Source: a virus. Taken from it: a DNA stretch of 64,000 nucleotides. Where the stretch lies: positions 32,676 through 96,675 of the IMG/VR virus record IMGVR_UViG_3300017934_000005; one strand, given 5' to 3'. Positions 50,301 through 64,000 of the stretch are shown here, one piece after another. The notes beneath the pieces were generated by a model. The model ran no database searches, had not been told where the DNA came from, and worked only from the letters and a program-made list of their open reading frames with translations. Each line of letters opens with the position of its first letter. Positions within the stretch are counted from its first letter, which is position 1. The position numbers and the translations under genes are program-made.

Positions 50301-53300
50301 AGCCGGCGAAACCAAGATTTCGCCAGGTGATAGATTGGAGGCCGAGGCCGGTAATACCAACGAAAGAGACGAATCATTCCTCGTCTTTCTCCTTGTCGTA
50401 AACCGTACCGTGATGATCAGGATCGTTATCAGGCACAAAGACCGGTGTGATGTCATGCTTCTCCGCGTCTTGGACGGCCTCAGAACCATGTTCGCTCTCA
50501 TTGAATATCTTCTCGATGCGCTCGGGAATCCAAGCATAGAAGATGCCAGGAAACGAAGCGATGAGTCCACCTTTGAGTTTGGGATTGAGTTCTACATCCT
50601 CCGGCATCACGGGGCGCTCGATGGTCTTGCGATGGGCCAGGAACACTGGGGTCCCGATCTTAAAGCCTCGCGGGATAGCCTTGATGCGACGGCTGAGGCC
50701 CATTGCCAAGCCTTCCCGGAGAAACTTGGCCGGTGACGGGTAAAAACTACCCCCAATCCAGAGCAAGCCAGCCTTTTCAAACTTGCCGGGAGTAGTACAG
50801 AGCCAACAACCTTCTTTACACTCACAAAGTTTGCTTTCTGTAAACATGCCGTCAAAATGTGACTTTAAATGCAGACCTTGGAACAAGAGACCGGGCTTGA
50901 TCCAGGTCCAACCCAGTGCCGGCTTAATGCCTGCGCTGCAGCAAGGACAGATTTCAAGCTCAAAGGGGAGACGGTCGCATGGCACTCCGATACCGCCGCC
51001 AACAAGATACGTTCCCCCAGCTTTCCGATATCCACAACCACGTCTGGCTTCGACGGCCACGATTCCTCCTTAATAGAGACGAATCGAATCAACTTGGTCC
51101 TTAGCATCTTTGAGACTCGCACCGGTCATCTGACGGAACAGTTTAATGGCTTCGATCTTCCGGCCTTGCTGGACGAGACTGCGGATGTTATCAAATGTTG
51201 CGGGTGGTTCTGTCGTGGTCTGAGATGCCGCTCTCATAGTTGTAGAATAAACATCGACAAACTTCTCTACAGCCGCGACGAATCGATCTTCGGTGAACTG
51301 ATTTCGAAACAAGGTAGCCTCCTATTTTGGTATGTACATCTCTCGTGCCGTGACAACTCGATCCCGGCCGATCACTTTCCGAAACCTCACTTTCCGAACA
51401 ATGCAATCCTTGAAAAAGGCCGGGTTACGACGAAATTCATCGCAAGCCAGAGTCTTTGTAGACCAAGCGTGGAATTCCCCAGATGTATCGGGGTCCTCCA
51501 CAGGAGACTCGGCCCTGTGCCATTTGCCGATAGCGTAGCCGTCTTTCCCTCGCCCATGCCAGTCATACGGCGAAGTTAATAAAAGATCGACTCCAAATCC
51601 GGGCTGGAGGCGGAAGATTTTCCAAACCGCGATCACTGTGGTTCGCTTTCCCTCATATCCTTTGGCAACTTCACACATGATCTATTTTCTCCTCAACGAG
51701 GATATGGTGACATGCCACATGTGTGGCTGTCAAGCATTATTTTCGGGAATTATAGAGTTAACTCCCTCACTTTTTGTGGCGTCTCTCACCCGGATTCCCG
51801 TAGCCTCTTCAATTCTTTGCGTTTATTTTGTCGTACTCTACGCTTCGCCGCCTTCGTTTTCGGCTTCGGGTGATAAGACAAAACTACATCTGTAATTCGG
51901 TCGAGTTCGGGCGGTACTTTCACTTCGTCAACTCCGCATACGTGATTCTCTTTCCTACCACAGCGTCAACAAAACTGTTAATACGCTCCGTGGTGTGCCG
52001 CTGCACTCGGCCAGCATTCAAGCGAAAGGTAAACTCGTCTACGTATCGGCCCATATGCTTGCGACTGGCATGATGATAGACGCCATGCATTCCCCGTTTC
52101 ATCACGGCCCAAACGGACTCGATGGAATTCGTGTGAGCCGTACCACGAACATATTCGCCAGCGACGTGCTTGACTGCTTCATGGCCGTATCCTTCACCAC
52201 GGATGCGAGCATAGCCGGGATTCTCGTCTGTGATGATTACGGAACCAGGGAGCACATTATCCTTGATGGCTGTACGAAGGGCTAAGCCGCCAATGCTATC
52301 CGTAACCTTGGCGACGGTGTTACCACCACGTTCTCGGATACCGATAACGGCGACCTTCTCAGACCGTTCCCTCGGTTTGTTGATTCTGTCGTACATGTGC
52401 CGATTGCTCTCTTCCCCGCCAAAGAACGTCTCATCGGCTTCCACGGTGCCCTTGAGCATCTCAATTTTCGTGCCGCAAGCCTCTCGCAGCCTGTGTAGGA
52501 CGAACCAAGCCGATTTCTGCGTTATGCCTATCTCTTTCCCTAACTGGAGCGAAGAGATGCCCTTGCGTGCTGTAACAAGCAAGTACATGGCATATAGCCA
52601 CTTGTGCAAAGGAACATGGCTCCGCTCGAAGATAGTTCCTGTTCTCACTGTAAAATCCAGTTTGCAGGCGTTGCAACGATAGAAACCATCTTTGCGCTGA
52701 GTGATTCTCTCGCCCGATTTACACTCTGGACAAATAGAACCGTTAGGCCAAAGGCGTCCTTCCAAGTATTTGCGGGCTGTTTCTTCATCTGGAAATAACT
52801 CGAACAGTTTGAAAGTGCTGATTGTACTTCGGCTCATTGATAGGCTCCTTAACTGAGCCTAGTGTAGATAATTCCCTTGCGGGAGTCAAGTATAATTCTT
52901 GTTCTGTTTCGCAATAAGCCTCTATGAACGCTTGCGCTTGCGGGGCACATAAGGCGTTTCCGAAAGCCTTAGTTTCTTCCACACGGTCGGTAGACCCATC
53001 AATAAACACAGGAACAGGGGATTGAGTTTCCCGCTCCTTCCAAGTTGACGTTGCATGAACTCGTTCAAATTCACCCCACGAGGATGTAATTTCCGTCGCT
53101 CTAGGTTTTGTAGGCTCATACCGCTGCGGTAGTCCCTCGCCATAGGCGTTGGAAGCGCAGAAATAGAGCCGTTGTCGGATGTGCGGAGCACCGAAGCCCG
53201 CAGCGCAGGTATCACACGCCCCGATGGTGTAACCCTTTTCTTCCAAATCATTTGATACAATGTCGAACCACTCAAGACCGCCCTTCGATGAAGTTTGTTC

Positions 53301-56300
53301 ACCAAAGATAGTTGAAGGTGCTTTTGCTGCGATAAGTCGGAACCACTCCGGCCATAAATGGCGGCTATCCGAGAAACCTTTTCGGTGTCCCGCCAAACTG
53401 AAAGGCTGGCAGGGGCAACTCCCAGTCCAGACTGGTCTATCATCAGGCCATCCGGCTTGGCGCAAGGCATAACTCCAGACCCCAATTCCTGCAAAGAAGT
53501 GACATTGTGTGTAGCCATATAACTCCTGTGGTTTGACATCTACGATAGAGCGGTCATCAACTTCGCCTGTGGCTATGAGTCCTTCGGCAATCAAGTCTCT
53601 TAACCGAGATGCCGCGAATTTATTATTTTCGTTGTAATAAGCCGCCATCGAAGTCTCCTAAAATTTGGTAGTCTCTCCTACCCGCCAAGCCTAGTTTTTC
53701 GTATCCGGCTTTCGATACCCCGAGTTCGTTCGCCCTAGATTCGCTTAGGGAGTTAACTCTATAATTCCCTTATTTTCAATACAACTCCCAGGACTGCGTC
53801 AACTAACGGTCCTGACTCCTTGCTAAGACCACGAACTGCACCGGTCTTCGGGTTGAGTTGAATCTCATGGGGAATGTGTTGGCGACGAACTACACGCCGG
53901 AGTTCACCGTGGATTTGTCTGATGCTCATCGCATCTAATTTCTGGTTACGGATGTACAAATCGGGTCGGCGCTCCGCAGCCGTGAGTGACTTCTTGGGCG
54001 AAAGTGGCAGCGTCTCCTCCTCAATTGGTTTCGCAAGCTCGGGATGAGTCTTCAGAACCGCTGCAGCCTGCTGAACTGCAGAACCTGCACTGACAACCGC
54101 AATGCTCTTAACTTGTCCCATTTGATTCCTCCTTCTTTTCAGATTTGAATCTGTCCAAGAGTATACCGTAAAGTGAAACTCCGGTATTAAGTTCGACAGC
54201 GTTGAAACGCTGATCTAATCTTACAGACGTGACCACGATTTCTTCGACACCGTCCAGATATCCCGTTTGATTCGGTTTGATCAAAAGCGTTCTCCTCTAG
54301 AGCGTTTCGCTCATTAATTTTCGATTCTGGCGGGCTCGGGCTGCCCCGATCCGAACCCAACTCTGGCGATAATCATCGAACTTGACACGACGCATACCTC
54401 GACGCTGGAATGTGGGGGTCCGGGTTGCGACTTTTGAGAGTCCTAATGTTGCAGTTCGTTCCTGAAAAATTTCTTCGGATTCGCCTGATCTTGTGACGAA
54501 GCTGTTTTTGTGGAGAATAGAGAGTTGATGGCGAGCGCAATATGATCCGTTCATCTCCTCAAGTAATTCTCGATTGTATTGGTCTTCCCAAGCATCCAGA
54601 ATTTTCTCGGCCTTGATTTCAGCTTCAGTTCGGAACGAAAGGACTTGAGTTGCCATCAAACAGTCTCCTTGATTTGGGTTGAAGTGAGTTTGTCTCGCAC
54701 CGCGATAGTCTCAAAGGAAACCTTAAGGCCGACTTCAAGAGCCGCAACATAGACACTAGGATCGGTTTTGGGGTAGTTCCCGTGATATCCATACCACCGT
54801 TGCGGCATGGCGCATGACCTGCGTTCGTGGCAAAATATCGAACTTTGTTGAATTGTGCATCAGCTTTCTTTGCTACTTCCAAACCGAATTCACGTAAAAT
54901 ATTAAAAATGGTTCGCTGGGTAAGTGTCATGTCATAAACATCTTTTGCGCCGACCTTTTGTAATGCCATCTCTTCAACGGTCTCGTATTTCAACATGCAT
55001 CTTCCTCCTGTTTGAGTTCAATACCTGCGGCCTGGAGCAAAGCGGCCGGCAATTGACGTTGATACTTACGCACAAGTTTTTGGCCGGCTGCAGCCTGTTT
55101 CGGAGTTAAAGAAAATGCAGAGGCGAGTTTCTTACCAAAATCCGTATCGATCTTATTGAATCCGGCCCCGTCAATTGCTTGGGCTCCATCACAACGGGCC
55201 GCGAGAATGCCAAGACAGGTATGGATAGCCTTCGCTGTAGCCTGATCAAGACGAGGCTCATCAAGATGTGCTTGCGTATTGCCTACCTGCTTCGCTAGCT
55301 CTCGCACTGCATCAGCATTCCATTTTCGCGTTGGTTTCGCAAAATCTACTTGTGTTAGCACGGCAGAATAAACTTGTTTTGGCACGGCTCCGACTTCAGG
55401 CATTTGCTTCTCAACTTGGGTGTCAAGACCTTTGACAATCACTTCCTGCTTAGCTACGAGTTCTTCAGCCATGCGAGCCGAGACTGAATTGTTCAAGACC
55501 AGATATTTGATCAGAACCGAATTGAGTTGGCCGATACGATGGCAACGATCCTCAGCCTGTTCGATGTTACCGGGAACCCAATCAAGTTCAACGAAGATTT
55601 CATTTGAGGCTGCAGTCAAGGTGATACCGATACCAGCGGCTTGGATTGAACCGATAAAGAGCTTTATATCAGGATCACTCTGGAAACGATCTACAGCTTC
55701 TTGCCGAGCCGTTTGTGAAGTCTCTCCGTAAACTACAACGGAGGAAGAAAACCTTTCCGCCAAGGCTTCAATAACAGAATGATGATGAGCCCAAACAACC
55801 AGCTTATCAGTCTCTTCAAGGGCTTCCTCAATCTCCTGGATGGCCAGGGGTAAGATAGCTTCCGCTACAGCCTTGCGCGTGGCTGAGAGCAACTCAAAGT
55901 CTACAATCTGAGATTCGAATTTAGCCGACTTAAAACTGTCATAGGCTGCACGCTCAGCATTGATAAGCTTGTCGAGGGTTGGCGTGGACTCCAAGACTAC
56001 AACTTGACGACGCTTGGGCGGGAGTTCCTTGAGCACATCAGCTTTGAGCCGGCGAATCATGAACCGAGACCGCATCTGCTCCTGAAGGTCTTCGAGATTT
56101 GAGGCTCCGCTCTTGTCCCAGTAACCGGCATAGTTGACGCCAGCGGCACAATACTTCGTCTCGAACTTGCTCTTGTACTTGCCCAGACCTTCGGGATCAA
56201 GAGCACGGATGAGCGGCCAGAGTTCAACTGGACGATTCACGATGGGGGTTCCGGTCAAGAATACACGCTTGGCAGCAGGGATAGGCAACTTGGGAAGGTC

Positions 56301-59300
56301 CCAAGACCGCGTCGAGGGATTCCATTTGTACTCGCCGAGCAATGCAATTGTGCGCTGTGTCTTGGGCTCCTTGACACGATGGCATTCGTCCACAACCAGG
56401 ATGTCCCAGGTAATGGCATGTAGAGCCTCACTATGGCGAGTCAGGATATCGTAGTTGATGATGACCACATCGGTCTGAGGGAAAATATTGCCTTCTGCGA
56501 TGCCTACACTCAAGGACTTGACATCCCACTTCGTGAATTCTCGACGCCAGTTCAACTTGAGCGTAGCCGGGCAGACGATCAGGATGCGCTTGACTTCGGA
56601 CAATGCATTTGAGACACCAATGGCCTGAATAGTTTTGCCCAAGCCCATCTCATCGCCAATAAGCGTGTTCTGGCGTGCGATAGCGTAGGCGATGCCGGCT
56701 TTCTGGTAGGGAAGATATTCGAGCCCGTCTGGTTTGGGAATCTCAATATCGGCATTCGTGGCCCGCGAAGCCTGAAGACTCTCTTGCTTTTTAAGTTCTG
56801 CGCCGAGGGTTTCGATGGCGACTAGATTCGCGTCAGGATCAGAAGCGATCCGGGTCCGGGCATCGGAGTCCAGATACTGATAAAGTTTACAGACGATCTT
56901 GACCTGTTCAAGCCAGGTCCGCTGCTTTCGATCAGGGTAGTTCTGGGAATGCCACACCTTAGTTCCGTTGAAGTCAAAACTAAACTGTGCAGCTTTCAGA
57001 GTCTCCTTGTCAGAGAACGCTGACTGTGCGTCAAAGCGTTGAAGGGCTTCGTTGTAGGTGATCAGCACGTGTTCAGTCTAGCAGAATCAAGATCAAATGC
57101 AATAGTACTTCGGTACTAGTCCTTGCCTTCGAGAACCCACCACTTCACATATATCCACGTATTTAGGGCGACACTAACTCCCATCACCCACAAAATACGT
57201 TGATTGTGATGCTCGATCCCATACATTAACTGACCCACTGCCGGCATCGTCAAAAGCATCATTGCCAAGACGAGACGGTAGAATCGTTTAAGCTCGGCCA
57301 TCGATTAATCCTTTCTTGCGAAACTGATCGGCTTCCCAGGTCTCATGCGCCATGATCAAACCCGGAGATGCCGCCATGGACTTCACAATAGAGTCACAGA
57401 TATCGCAGTATCGCGGCTTGCCTGGGCTTCCATCATTACCGAGTCCTTCATTGCGCATGAAAGACTCGATGCTCAACTCAATACCGCATTCGGAACATGG
57501 CACTGGTTTATAACTCAGCTTGCCAGCCCGAACATCCGAGATGACACGATCCTGGGTCTGTTGCGTAATTCCTCGCGGCATGACACGCTCCAAAGCCAGT
57601 GTGCCTTTCATTGCGGCCCAGGCTTGTCTAAGAGCACCTTGACCAGGACTTTCTGCCTCCTCAAGTCTAGAGCCTTGGAATTGCCATGTCGTGGCACATT
57701 CCATGGGTTGAATCCTGATCAGTAACATCCGAGTTGTACACTTAGTACACTTCTGACCATCAGCCGGCAATCCAAGCGGCTGATCGGCGAGAATCTCGGT
57801 GGTCTTACAGGGTCCGCAACGATATTCTTTTAAATAACGGTCTCTCATTTGCACACCAGCTTCTTTGCAATCTCTACACAGGGAGGGCAAGAATGGTTGA
57901 GATGGTGTTCTGTGATTTCAACATCAATATCCCAAGCAACTTGACATCCACAAAGTGCTGGAGTATCTGCACCACCACCAAGCTTCTTCCCGCGCTGAGT
58001 CAGAGGTCGAATATGCCATCGAGCATTGGGACCTGCTGCGATACTTTCACAAAAGCTATATTCAATCATAATACATCTCCTAGAGTCTGGGAGTTACTTA
58101 CAATACAACGGGCATCCGCATTTTCGCATATGAGTCTCCCTACCTGTCCAACAACGTGAATGATGAAAGCCGTGTCCACAGGAGTGGCTTGCCCAGATGA
58201 GCCCGGAGCATGTCTGCCATAATCTCGCGCCAAGTTGATAGCAATTTCGGCTTTCTCGGCAAAGACCAAATACTTGACATGGACATGCGAATCTAGGTCA
58301 ACGATGTGCGCGATGTAGGGACGCAGGCCGGCACGTTCGGTTCGTTCTCGAATCTGCTCTGGGGTTAACTCAACTCGGGGTTTTTGCACTATATGAGTAA
58401 AATACCATATTGATTATGGAATGTCAAGAGGCAAAAACTCTCATTGTCATTCATCATTTCCATTATCCAGAAAAACTACTCTGCATAATGGTCGATTTTT
58501 CAAGTATTTCTGCACCAGGACGTTCTGCAAAGCAGGCACTTTTTCTAACATCGGGAGAAGCCAGCCGTTACAAGGACCGCAAAGTAAACCACGGACTGCG
58601 TCAGGTCCTCGTTCTCCGTGAACGTGATCGACACCAAGTTTATGCTTGAAAAATTTCTCAGCGATGCCGCAAAGAGCGCAGCAACCTTTTTGTAAGAAGT
58701 ACAAATACAAATACTGAATAAGCGTGATCCCAAACTTGTACTTTAATTTATCGTTGCGATCCGACAACTGCACACAAATTTTGCAATAAAATTGCAAACC
58801 ATCTTTGCGACTTTTATTCGCGCCGAACCGATCACGGGATTTTCTTTTCTGACACATACTGCATATCTTTGTTTTTCTGAAAATCATCTTTTCGTTTTCC
58901 TTTTCAAAACCGGTTTAAAAAATCACGATTTTTTGAGCCCGAAAAAGGTCTGGGCGTTCATGCTCAATGGTAGAATTTATCGTTATGCACTTTTGGTCTG
59001 CCGACACATCAAGCAGGCGAATCTAGAGCGAAGCCCAGACTTAAGCCTAACACACTCAGACATTGTGAACGCACACGTATACATTCTCTGAAGCCTAGTA
59101 CACTCACACACTTAGAGCGTAGCACGGCTCCGCAGTCTGGACACGTCCAGCGAATCCGCTCGGATCAAGACTCGAATTGTGACAAGCTAGTCTATTATAA
59201 TCCTCCTTTCAGACGTGCTAGGACTATGCCAGAATCGCGCGGGCTTGGCTCTTATTCGTTCTATTTTTGCGTCTGATATACTCCCAGCACGTCAAATTTT

Positions 59301-62300
59301 GCGTGTCTCTAATCGGCTCCTATGCCTTTACGAGTAGGGCATACGGGAGCCCGCTAGACGCGACCAGTGGGCTCCAATCTGCCTACTCCCTAGGCAAATG
59401 ATCGAAACAAAATGCTTCGCCTAGTTCTGCCGTTTGCTCGCATTGATTGCCTAGAGACGCGCCAAATAGACAACGGTCTCCGTGCTCCTCCTCTTCGTCC
59501 TCTTCTCCGTATACATCCACACGTTCCGATAGAGCCCACTGGTACAGTCCCTCATCGTTTAGAATCCACTGCTCTAAGGCTTCATCGTCTAAGGGTTGGC
59601 GAACGTTAGGACAATAACGCACGATTGCTGAGACTAGCTCGGCTCTGTTCTCTTCGATGAATTGCGCCATAGTTTTCATTATTCGTTTTCCTCCTTTATG
59701 TTTTCGGGTTTAAAAGCTTGAGAGATGGCACGCGCAGAAAAACCTAGAGCCTGTAATTGCGTTTTCAATTCGGCTAACTGTTCTTGCGCTATTTCGTCAA
59801 AATAACTCCTGTTGGAATCAGACTCAATCCCCCAGAGACCGCCGGAAGTAATGGTGTGGTGAGTCACATCGAATTGTGCGGGATAGTTGGCAACGTCGCC
59901 TATACCTATTTCCGCGTCCGCACGAATCCCGATATAACACCAGTGACCAGCGTTGAGGGATTCCATTCTGTCATAATCCTCGCGGACGTATTTCCGTACT
60001 TCATCGGGTGTGAGACCGTCTGCGGGCTCATCGGATTTTGTGATGTAGTTAAAGGACGGGTTAAAGTAGCGATACTCTCGGCTCGAAATGCGGTCTCCTC
60101 CGCAGTCGCAAGCCTGTACGTCCTCTTGCAAACCCGCGAGAATATCGGATGCATCGTCCAAGGATTCCCAGTCCGTATTATTAGCATCATTCGCACATTC
60201 GGTGCGCCACGCCATAACATGACCTAGAATTCTTTCAAGCTTGCCTAAGACTTCGCAGTGATTCGCTTCGAGACTTGCGCAGTCTTCGCGGTGGGCTCTA
60301 TCAATGCTGAAACGTGATTTTTGACGGTCGCTATATTCGCCTAAGTGGGAAGTGTCTGGACATTCGTCTAAGATTCGTTTGATTGTCACTGATAGGATGC
60401 GTTTACCGTTTCGTTTTTTGATTCTCATGGGTGCGTCTGTCCTTTGATTTTAGATTTGACTACAGGCTAGAGTCTAGCCTATGACGGGCTCGGCCATCTA
60501 GAGTATGGTGATTCCTTCTTGATCCAATTCGTGGACGTGCTCCGCGTCCAGGATATCGCGGACCGCATCCACATAGCTATATTCGGAGCAACCCGTAGAG
60601 CATAGATCAGACTCCAGGTTATCCCGTACACTGTCTTCGTTCACGTCTGTGGGATTCTCGGCTCCGCAGATGTCTTGATCTACTGCGGTCTCCAATTCAT
60701 CCTCTGCCAGTTTGCGGGCCTGTTCGATCACTGCGGCTCTATTGAATCCTGCCACAGTAAAGAGAGGATCGCTATAACGCCAGAACAAGGTCTCCACGTA
60801 AACCATTTTTGTCTTGGCGTCTTCGTCTGTATACGTTTTTCCCATAATTATTTTCACGGTCTCGGCTCCTTTGTGGGTTTGATTGCGAATTGCTTAACGG
60901 AATTGGAATCGCACGAAGGACAGCGTCCGTGCGCGTTCAGACTCGGGTAATCGCGGACGCAGTTAGCACAGAACCAGTCTAGCGGGCTCCGTTTGGTCTC
61001 GCGGATTGTGTCGGGAGTGTTAATCATCGGCTCGGCTCCTTTACTCCGGCTCTGGGAGAACGAGCCGCGAATGTGAATTGTATGGGCTCGGAATATCCTC
61101 TCTAACTTGTTCCAAAAACGAAGACTCAATAGCGAGCAAGGCTCCTGATTCCGGGTCCTTGTGAATTTCTAATTCAATGTTACTTCCGGTGTCAGGATCA
61201 GTCACGGAAATTGCCTTCACGAATCGTGTCGTAATCTGTTTGCGTTTCATGGGCTCGGGCTCCTCTTAGGATTCTTTGCTGCGCACAGCGAATGTTACCA
61301 TTGGTGTGCCACGTTCTCCCTGTCCGTCTTTGCGAGACTCACAAACGCCAGTGTAGGGAAAATCACGAGAGACGTTATAATGGGTGTCAAATAAGGCTCT
61401 AATCTGGGAGTGAATCACGGAAACGGTAGGGTATTGCAATTTTCCGAAGTTTGCTCCTCCTGTGGCGCGTACACGCGAGATGCGGAATTTTCTTGCTAGG
61501 GCTTCGATCAATGAAGGGTTTCCGCGTGTGGTGAACGTACAGGAAAACTTAGCTATACGATGAATAGCTAGAGCCTGTAACGTTTTCAAGGCTTCCGGGT
61601 TGAATGCGAGTACGTCAAAATCTACTTGGACTATTTCGGGAAATTTGTCTAGGGCTTGCGTCATCGTGCCATGGAAAACCTGTCCACGATAGCGTGTCTT
61701 CTCCGCCCATTGTGCTAATCCTAGATAGGTTTGCAAATCCATTTCCACCATAATTTGACGGGCTTGTGGGAAACCTAAGGCTTCCCATTCTCGCACGTGT
61801 CTAGCGGCTCCTGTTGCTTTGCCTACCGTTCCGGCAATCGTACCTTTATTGGTTTCGCCCAGATGCGCATGGATAAAGGGTACAGATTTGTTTATCTTGC
61901 CCTTTGACGTTGTGGAATGTTTTTCGTGTATCATCGCCATTCCCTCGTGGGCTTTCCTGTTAGGATTTTATGCTCTTCGGTAATTGTGGTGTAGGCAATT
62001 CCGGCTTGAGATGTTCGATTGTCGGATTGGCATCATGGATCGTGATCGGTTTCGCTGTTATACGTCCCAAGATGAAGGACACGAAGACTAACGCCAGGAT
62101 CAAGCACACGATTGCGATTCGTTTCATGGTCTGGGCTCCTTAGCTGAGAAGAGCTTTAACGTCCGGTCTGTCTAGGACGCTGGACGCGGGCTCGGATTGG
62201 ACACGAACGATGACGAACGAAGCATCTATCCCGATATTGTCGCTAACAAGACTGCGTATTGCGTAACGCAAAACACGTTCGCGCACGGTCTGGGCTTTGT

Positions 62301-64000
62301 CGTTAATGCGCACGACAAGGTCTAGCACGTCGTGTGTTTGACCAGAATAATTCAACGCTTTAACATCGTTGAAAGCGTACAGCATTTCAATTAGTTCTTT
62401 CATGGTCTAAGCTCCCTTGTTTCAGGCTTGTATGTATCTGTAGTGGCATCATAAAACAGGTCCTAGCACATCAGAGATGGTATCATAACTGCCAGCGTCC
62501 AGGTATTGAATGGCGTAGCTAATAACTCGTTCGCGTGCGGTCTCCGCTACGGACCTTAAGTCTTGTTCCAATGGGATAATGCGACCAAGCTTCGCATTTG
62601 CAGCCTTGGCGTCCTCCAATTCGTCTAGGATGTCCACAAGCTGAAACACGCTGGAATTCTCTTCCCGTTCGCGTTCCGCGTGATAGGCTTCGAGAACATC
62701 GAAAATGCTATCGGACTTGGGAGCATTGGAAAGCTCGAATTCGATGAGGTCCACAAGCTCACCTTGCGAAGTATCTGAGCCCGTTCCGAATGCTGGCATT
62801 TTAAAGGTTTGAATCTGATAGACTGGCATCGTCTCGGCTCCTTTGTGCGCACACGTTGCGCAGTCTCAGGATATCATATCCTAGGATGATGTCAAGCCTA
62901 TTCGCCTGACTAATTGAGCACAATTTAGTACTATGTAAAAATTACCGTCAGGATACGCGGAAAATAAAACCGTCTTTTTGAACAAATTGGTGAGATGGAA
63001 TAGGCTCGAATCCGCCTAGCATGATTCCTTCTTTGCGCTGGTGACAGATTTTGTGCATTAGTTGTAGGTTGTCTAACTCATTGCATTTTCGCTTAGCATC
63101 TCGGAAGGATAACTCGCCTGAGAAGACGGAACGAGCCCAGAATGAGACCGGCTTAATGTGGTGGATGTGCCGCTCATCTCCGTCTTCGATAGGCTCGTTA
63201 CACTCAATGCAGAGGCTTTTCTGTTTTTTGAATAGACGCGAGATAAGCGAGGTCCTTCGACTCTGAATATCCCAACGCAAGACTGCCAATACATCTTGAT
63301 AGGAGACGTTTACCTGAACTGTCTCAGTCTCGGGTTTAGGAGTCGGCTCTTCGACTTGTGCAGTCTTTGGATCACTCTCCGTAAAAAATTGACCGTCTCT
63401 GAGTACTCGTTTACCTAACCTCATAATGTGATTCTCCTCTAAGCTTATGTTTTCAACGATTTAGTGATTGGCGGAATGTGAGGAATACTGAGTGTCAGAT
63501 AAACCGTATAGTGAGGGAGTACTGAGGCTTCTCATGCGAGGTTCATACCCCTTGGAACAATACTAATCCTATTCTCTCCCTCACTTATGGCATTTTCTGA
63601 CACTCAGTAACGCTCACATTCTGACATTCTCTGTTTGGATAGGAACGCGAATAAAAAGTAATAGGACATTCTGACAAATAGGCGAACGCTGAGCGAATCG
63701 CTTAATGTTTTCAGTGAATTACAGCGAAAATGGATAATCGCGTTCCTATTCAAACCTATATTATCAGGGAGAACACGCTAGAATGCGGTCTCCTGAACGT
63801 CAAGAACGCAAGCACGAGCCAAGCCGTAGAGACGCGAGGACCGGATCACAGCAAACGACAGCGAAGCTAGAATTTAGCGTGATTGTCAGAACGTGGGAAC
63901 GTCCGATTGATTGTCAGAATGTGCTAGGCGAAATGAGCGAAACGAAACCCGCAGAGCCGATATTTCCTGTTTCAATCATTAGCGTAATGATTGCAAGGCG

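Overview
This 64 kb window looks like part of a large tailed-phage (Caudoviricetes) genome of moderate GC content. The evidence is a primase-polymerase, a family A DNA polymerase, SNF2 and UvrD-type helicases, an ssDNA-binding-like protein, ThyX, dCMP deaminase, GroES, two peptidoglycan-degrading enzymes, a tyrosine integrase, several HNH nucleases and very many short, overlapping (ATGA/TAATG) hypothetical genes. A lipoprotein, Sec signal peptides and a secreted transglycosylase suggest a bacterial host with an envelope suited to lipoproteins, probably Gram-negative. The host cannot be named from this sequence. No capsid, terminase or tail genes are visible, except perhaps the truncated plus-strand gene at the left edge.

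Layout. (1) 1-1.9 kb: the 3' part of a plus-strand gene, probably virion-associated, converging on the long minus-strand block. (2) 1.9-13.8 kb: accessory minus-strand genes, including a cupin, integrase, MazG-like protein, PP2C phosphatase, DUF3850/ASCH protein, cREC receiver and lytic transglycosylase. (3) 13.8-14.6 kb: about 850 bp of non-coding, strongly structured sequence with two tRNA-like modules that share an inserted RNA motif. (4) 14.6-27 kb: SprT-like proteases, a GH108 endolysin, an RNA-repair group (RNA ligase, metallophosphoesterase, RtcB), a frameshifted LAGLIDADG gene, and a secreted lipoprotein plus metallopeptidase pair. (5) 27-49 kb: the replication, recombination and nucleotide-metabolism core. 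(6) 49-51.7 kb: a membrane coiled-coil protein, an HNH gene between two copies of a palindromic repeat, and hypotheticals. (7) 51.7-53.8 kb: an IS1595-family element with a DNA C5-methyltransferase passenger and a perfect 8-bp target duplication. (8) 53.8-58.9 kb: an SNF2 helicase and further genes. (9) 58.9-59.4 kb: a second structured non-coding stretch. (10) 59.4-63.4 kb: a cassette of small genes with a common translation-leader motif, ending in an HNH gene. (11) 63.4-64 kb: a divergent, repeat-rich intergenic region that may be an origin or switch region, with promoter-like motifs pointing both ways.

How the genes work together. The core should replicate the phage DNA (primase-polymerase, SSB-like protein, split PolA, DEDD exonucleases, UvrD and SNF2 helicases, PD-(D/E)XK nuclease and a possible annealing protein). 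It should also shape the dNTP pool (ThyX, dCMP deaminase, two deoxyribosyltransferase-like proteins, MazG-like proteins, DUF5664). RtcB, an RNA ligase, a phosphoesterase and a cREC protein form a plausible RNA-repair or counter-defence set. The most unusual points are the structured RNA/tRNA locus, a pseudoknotted RNA leader shared by the primase gene and the IS-borne methyltransferase gene, and three elements with related terminal repeats, two of which carry small genes instead of a transposase.
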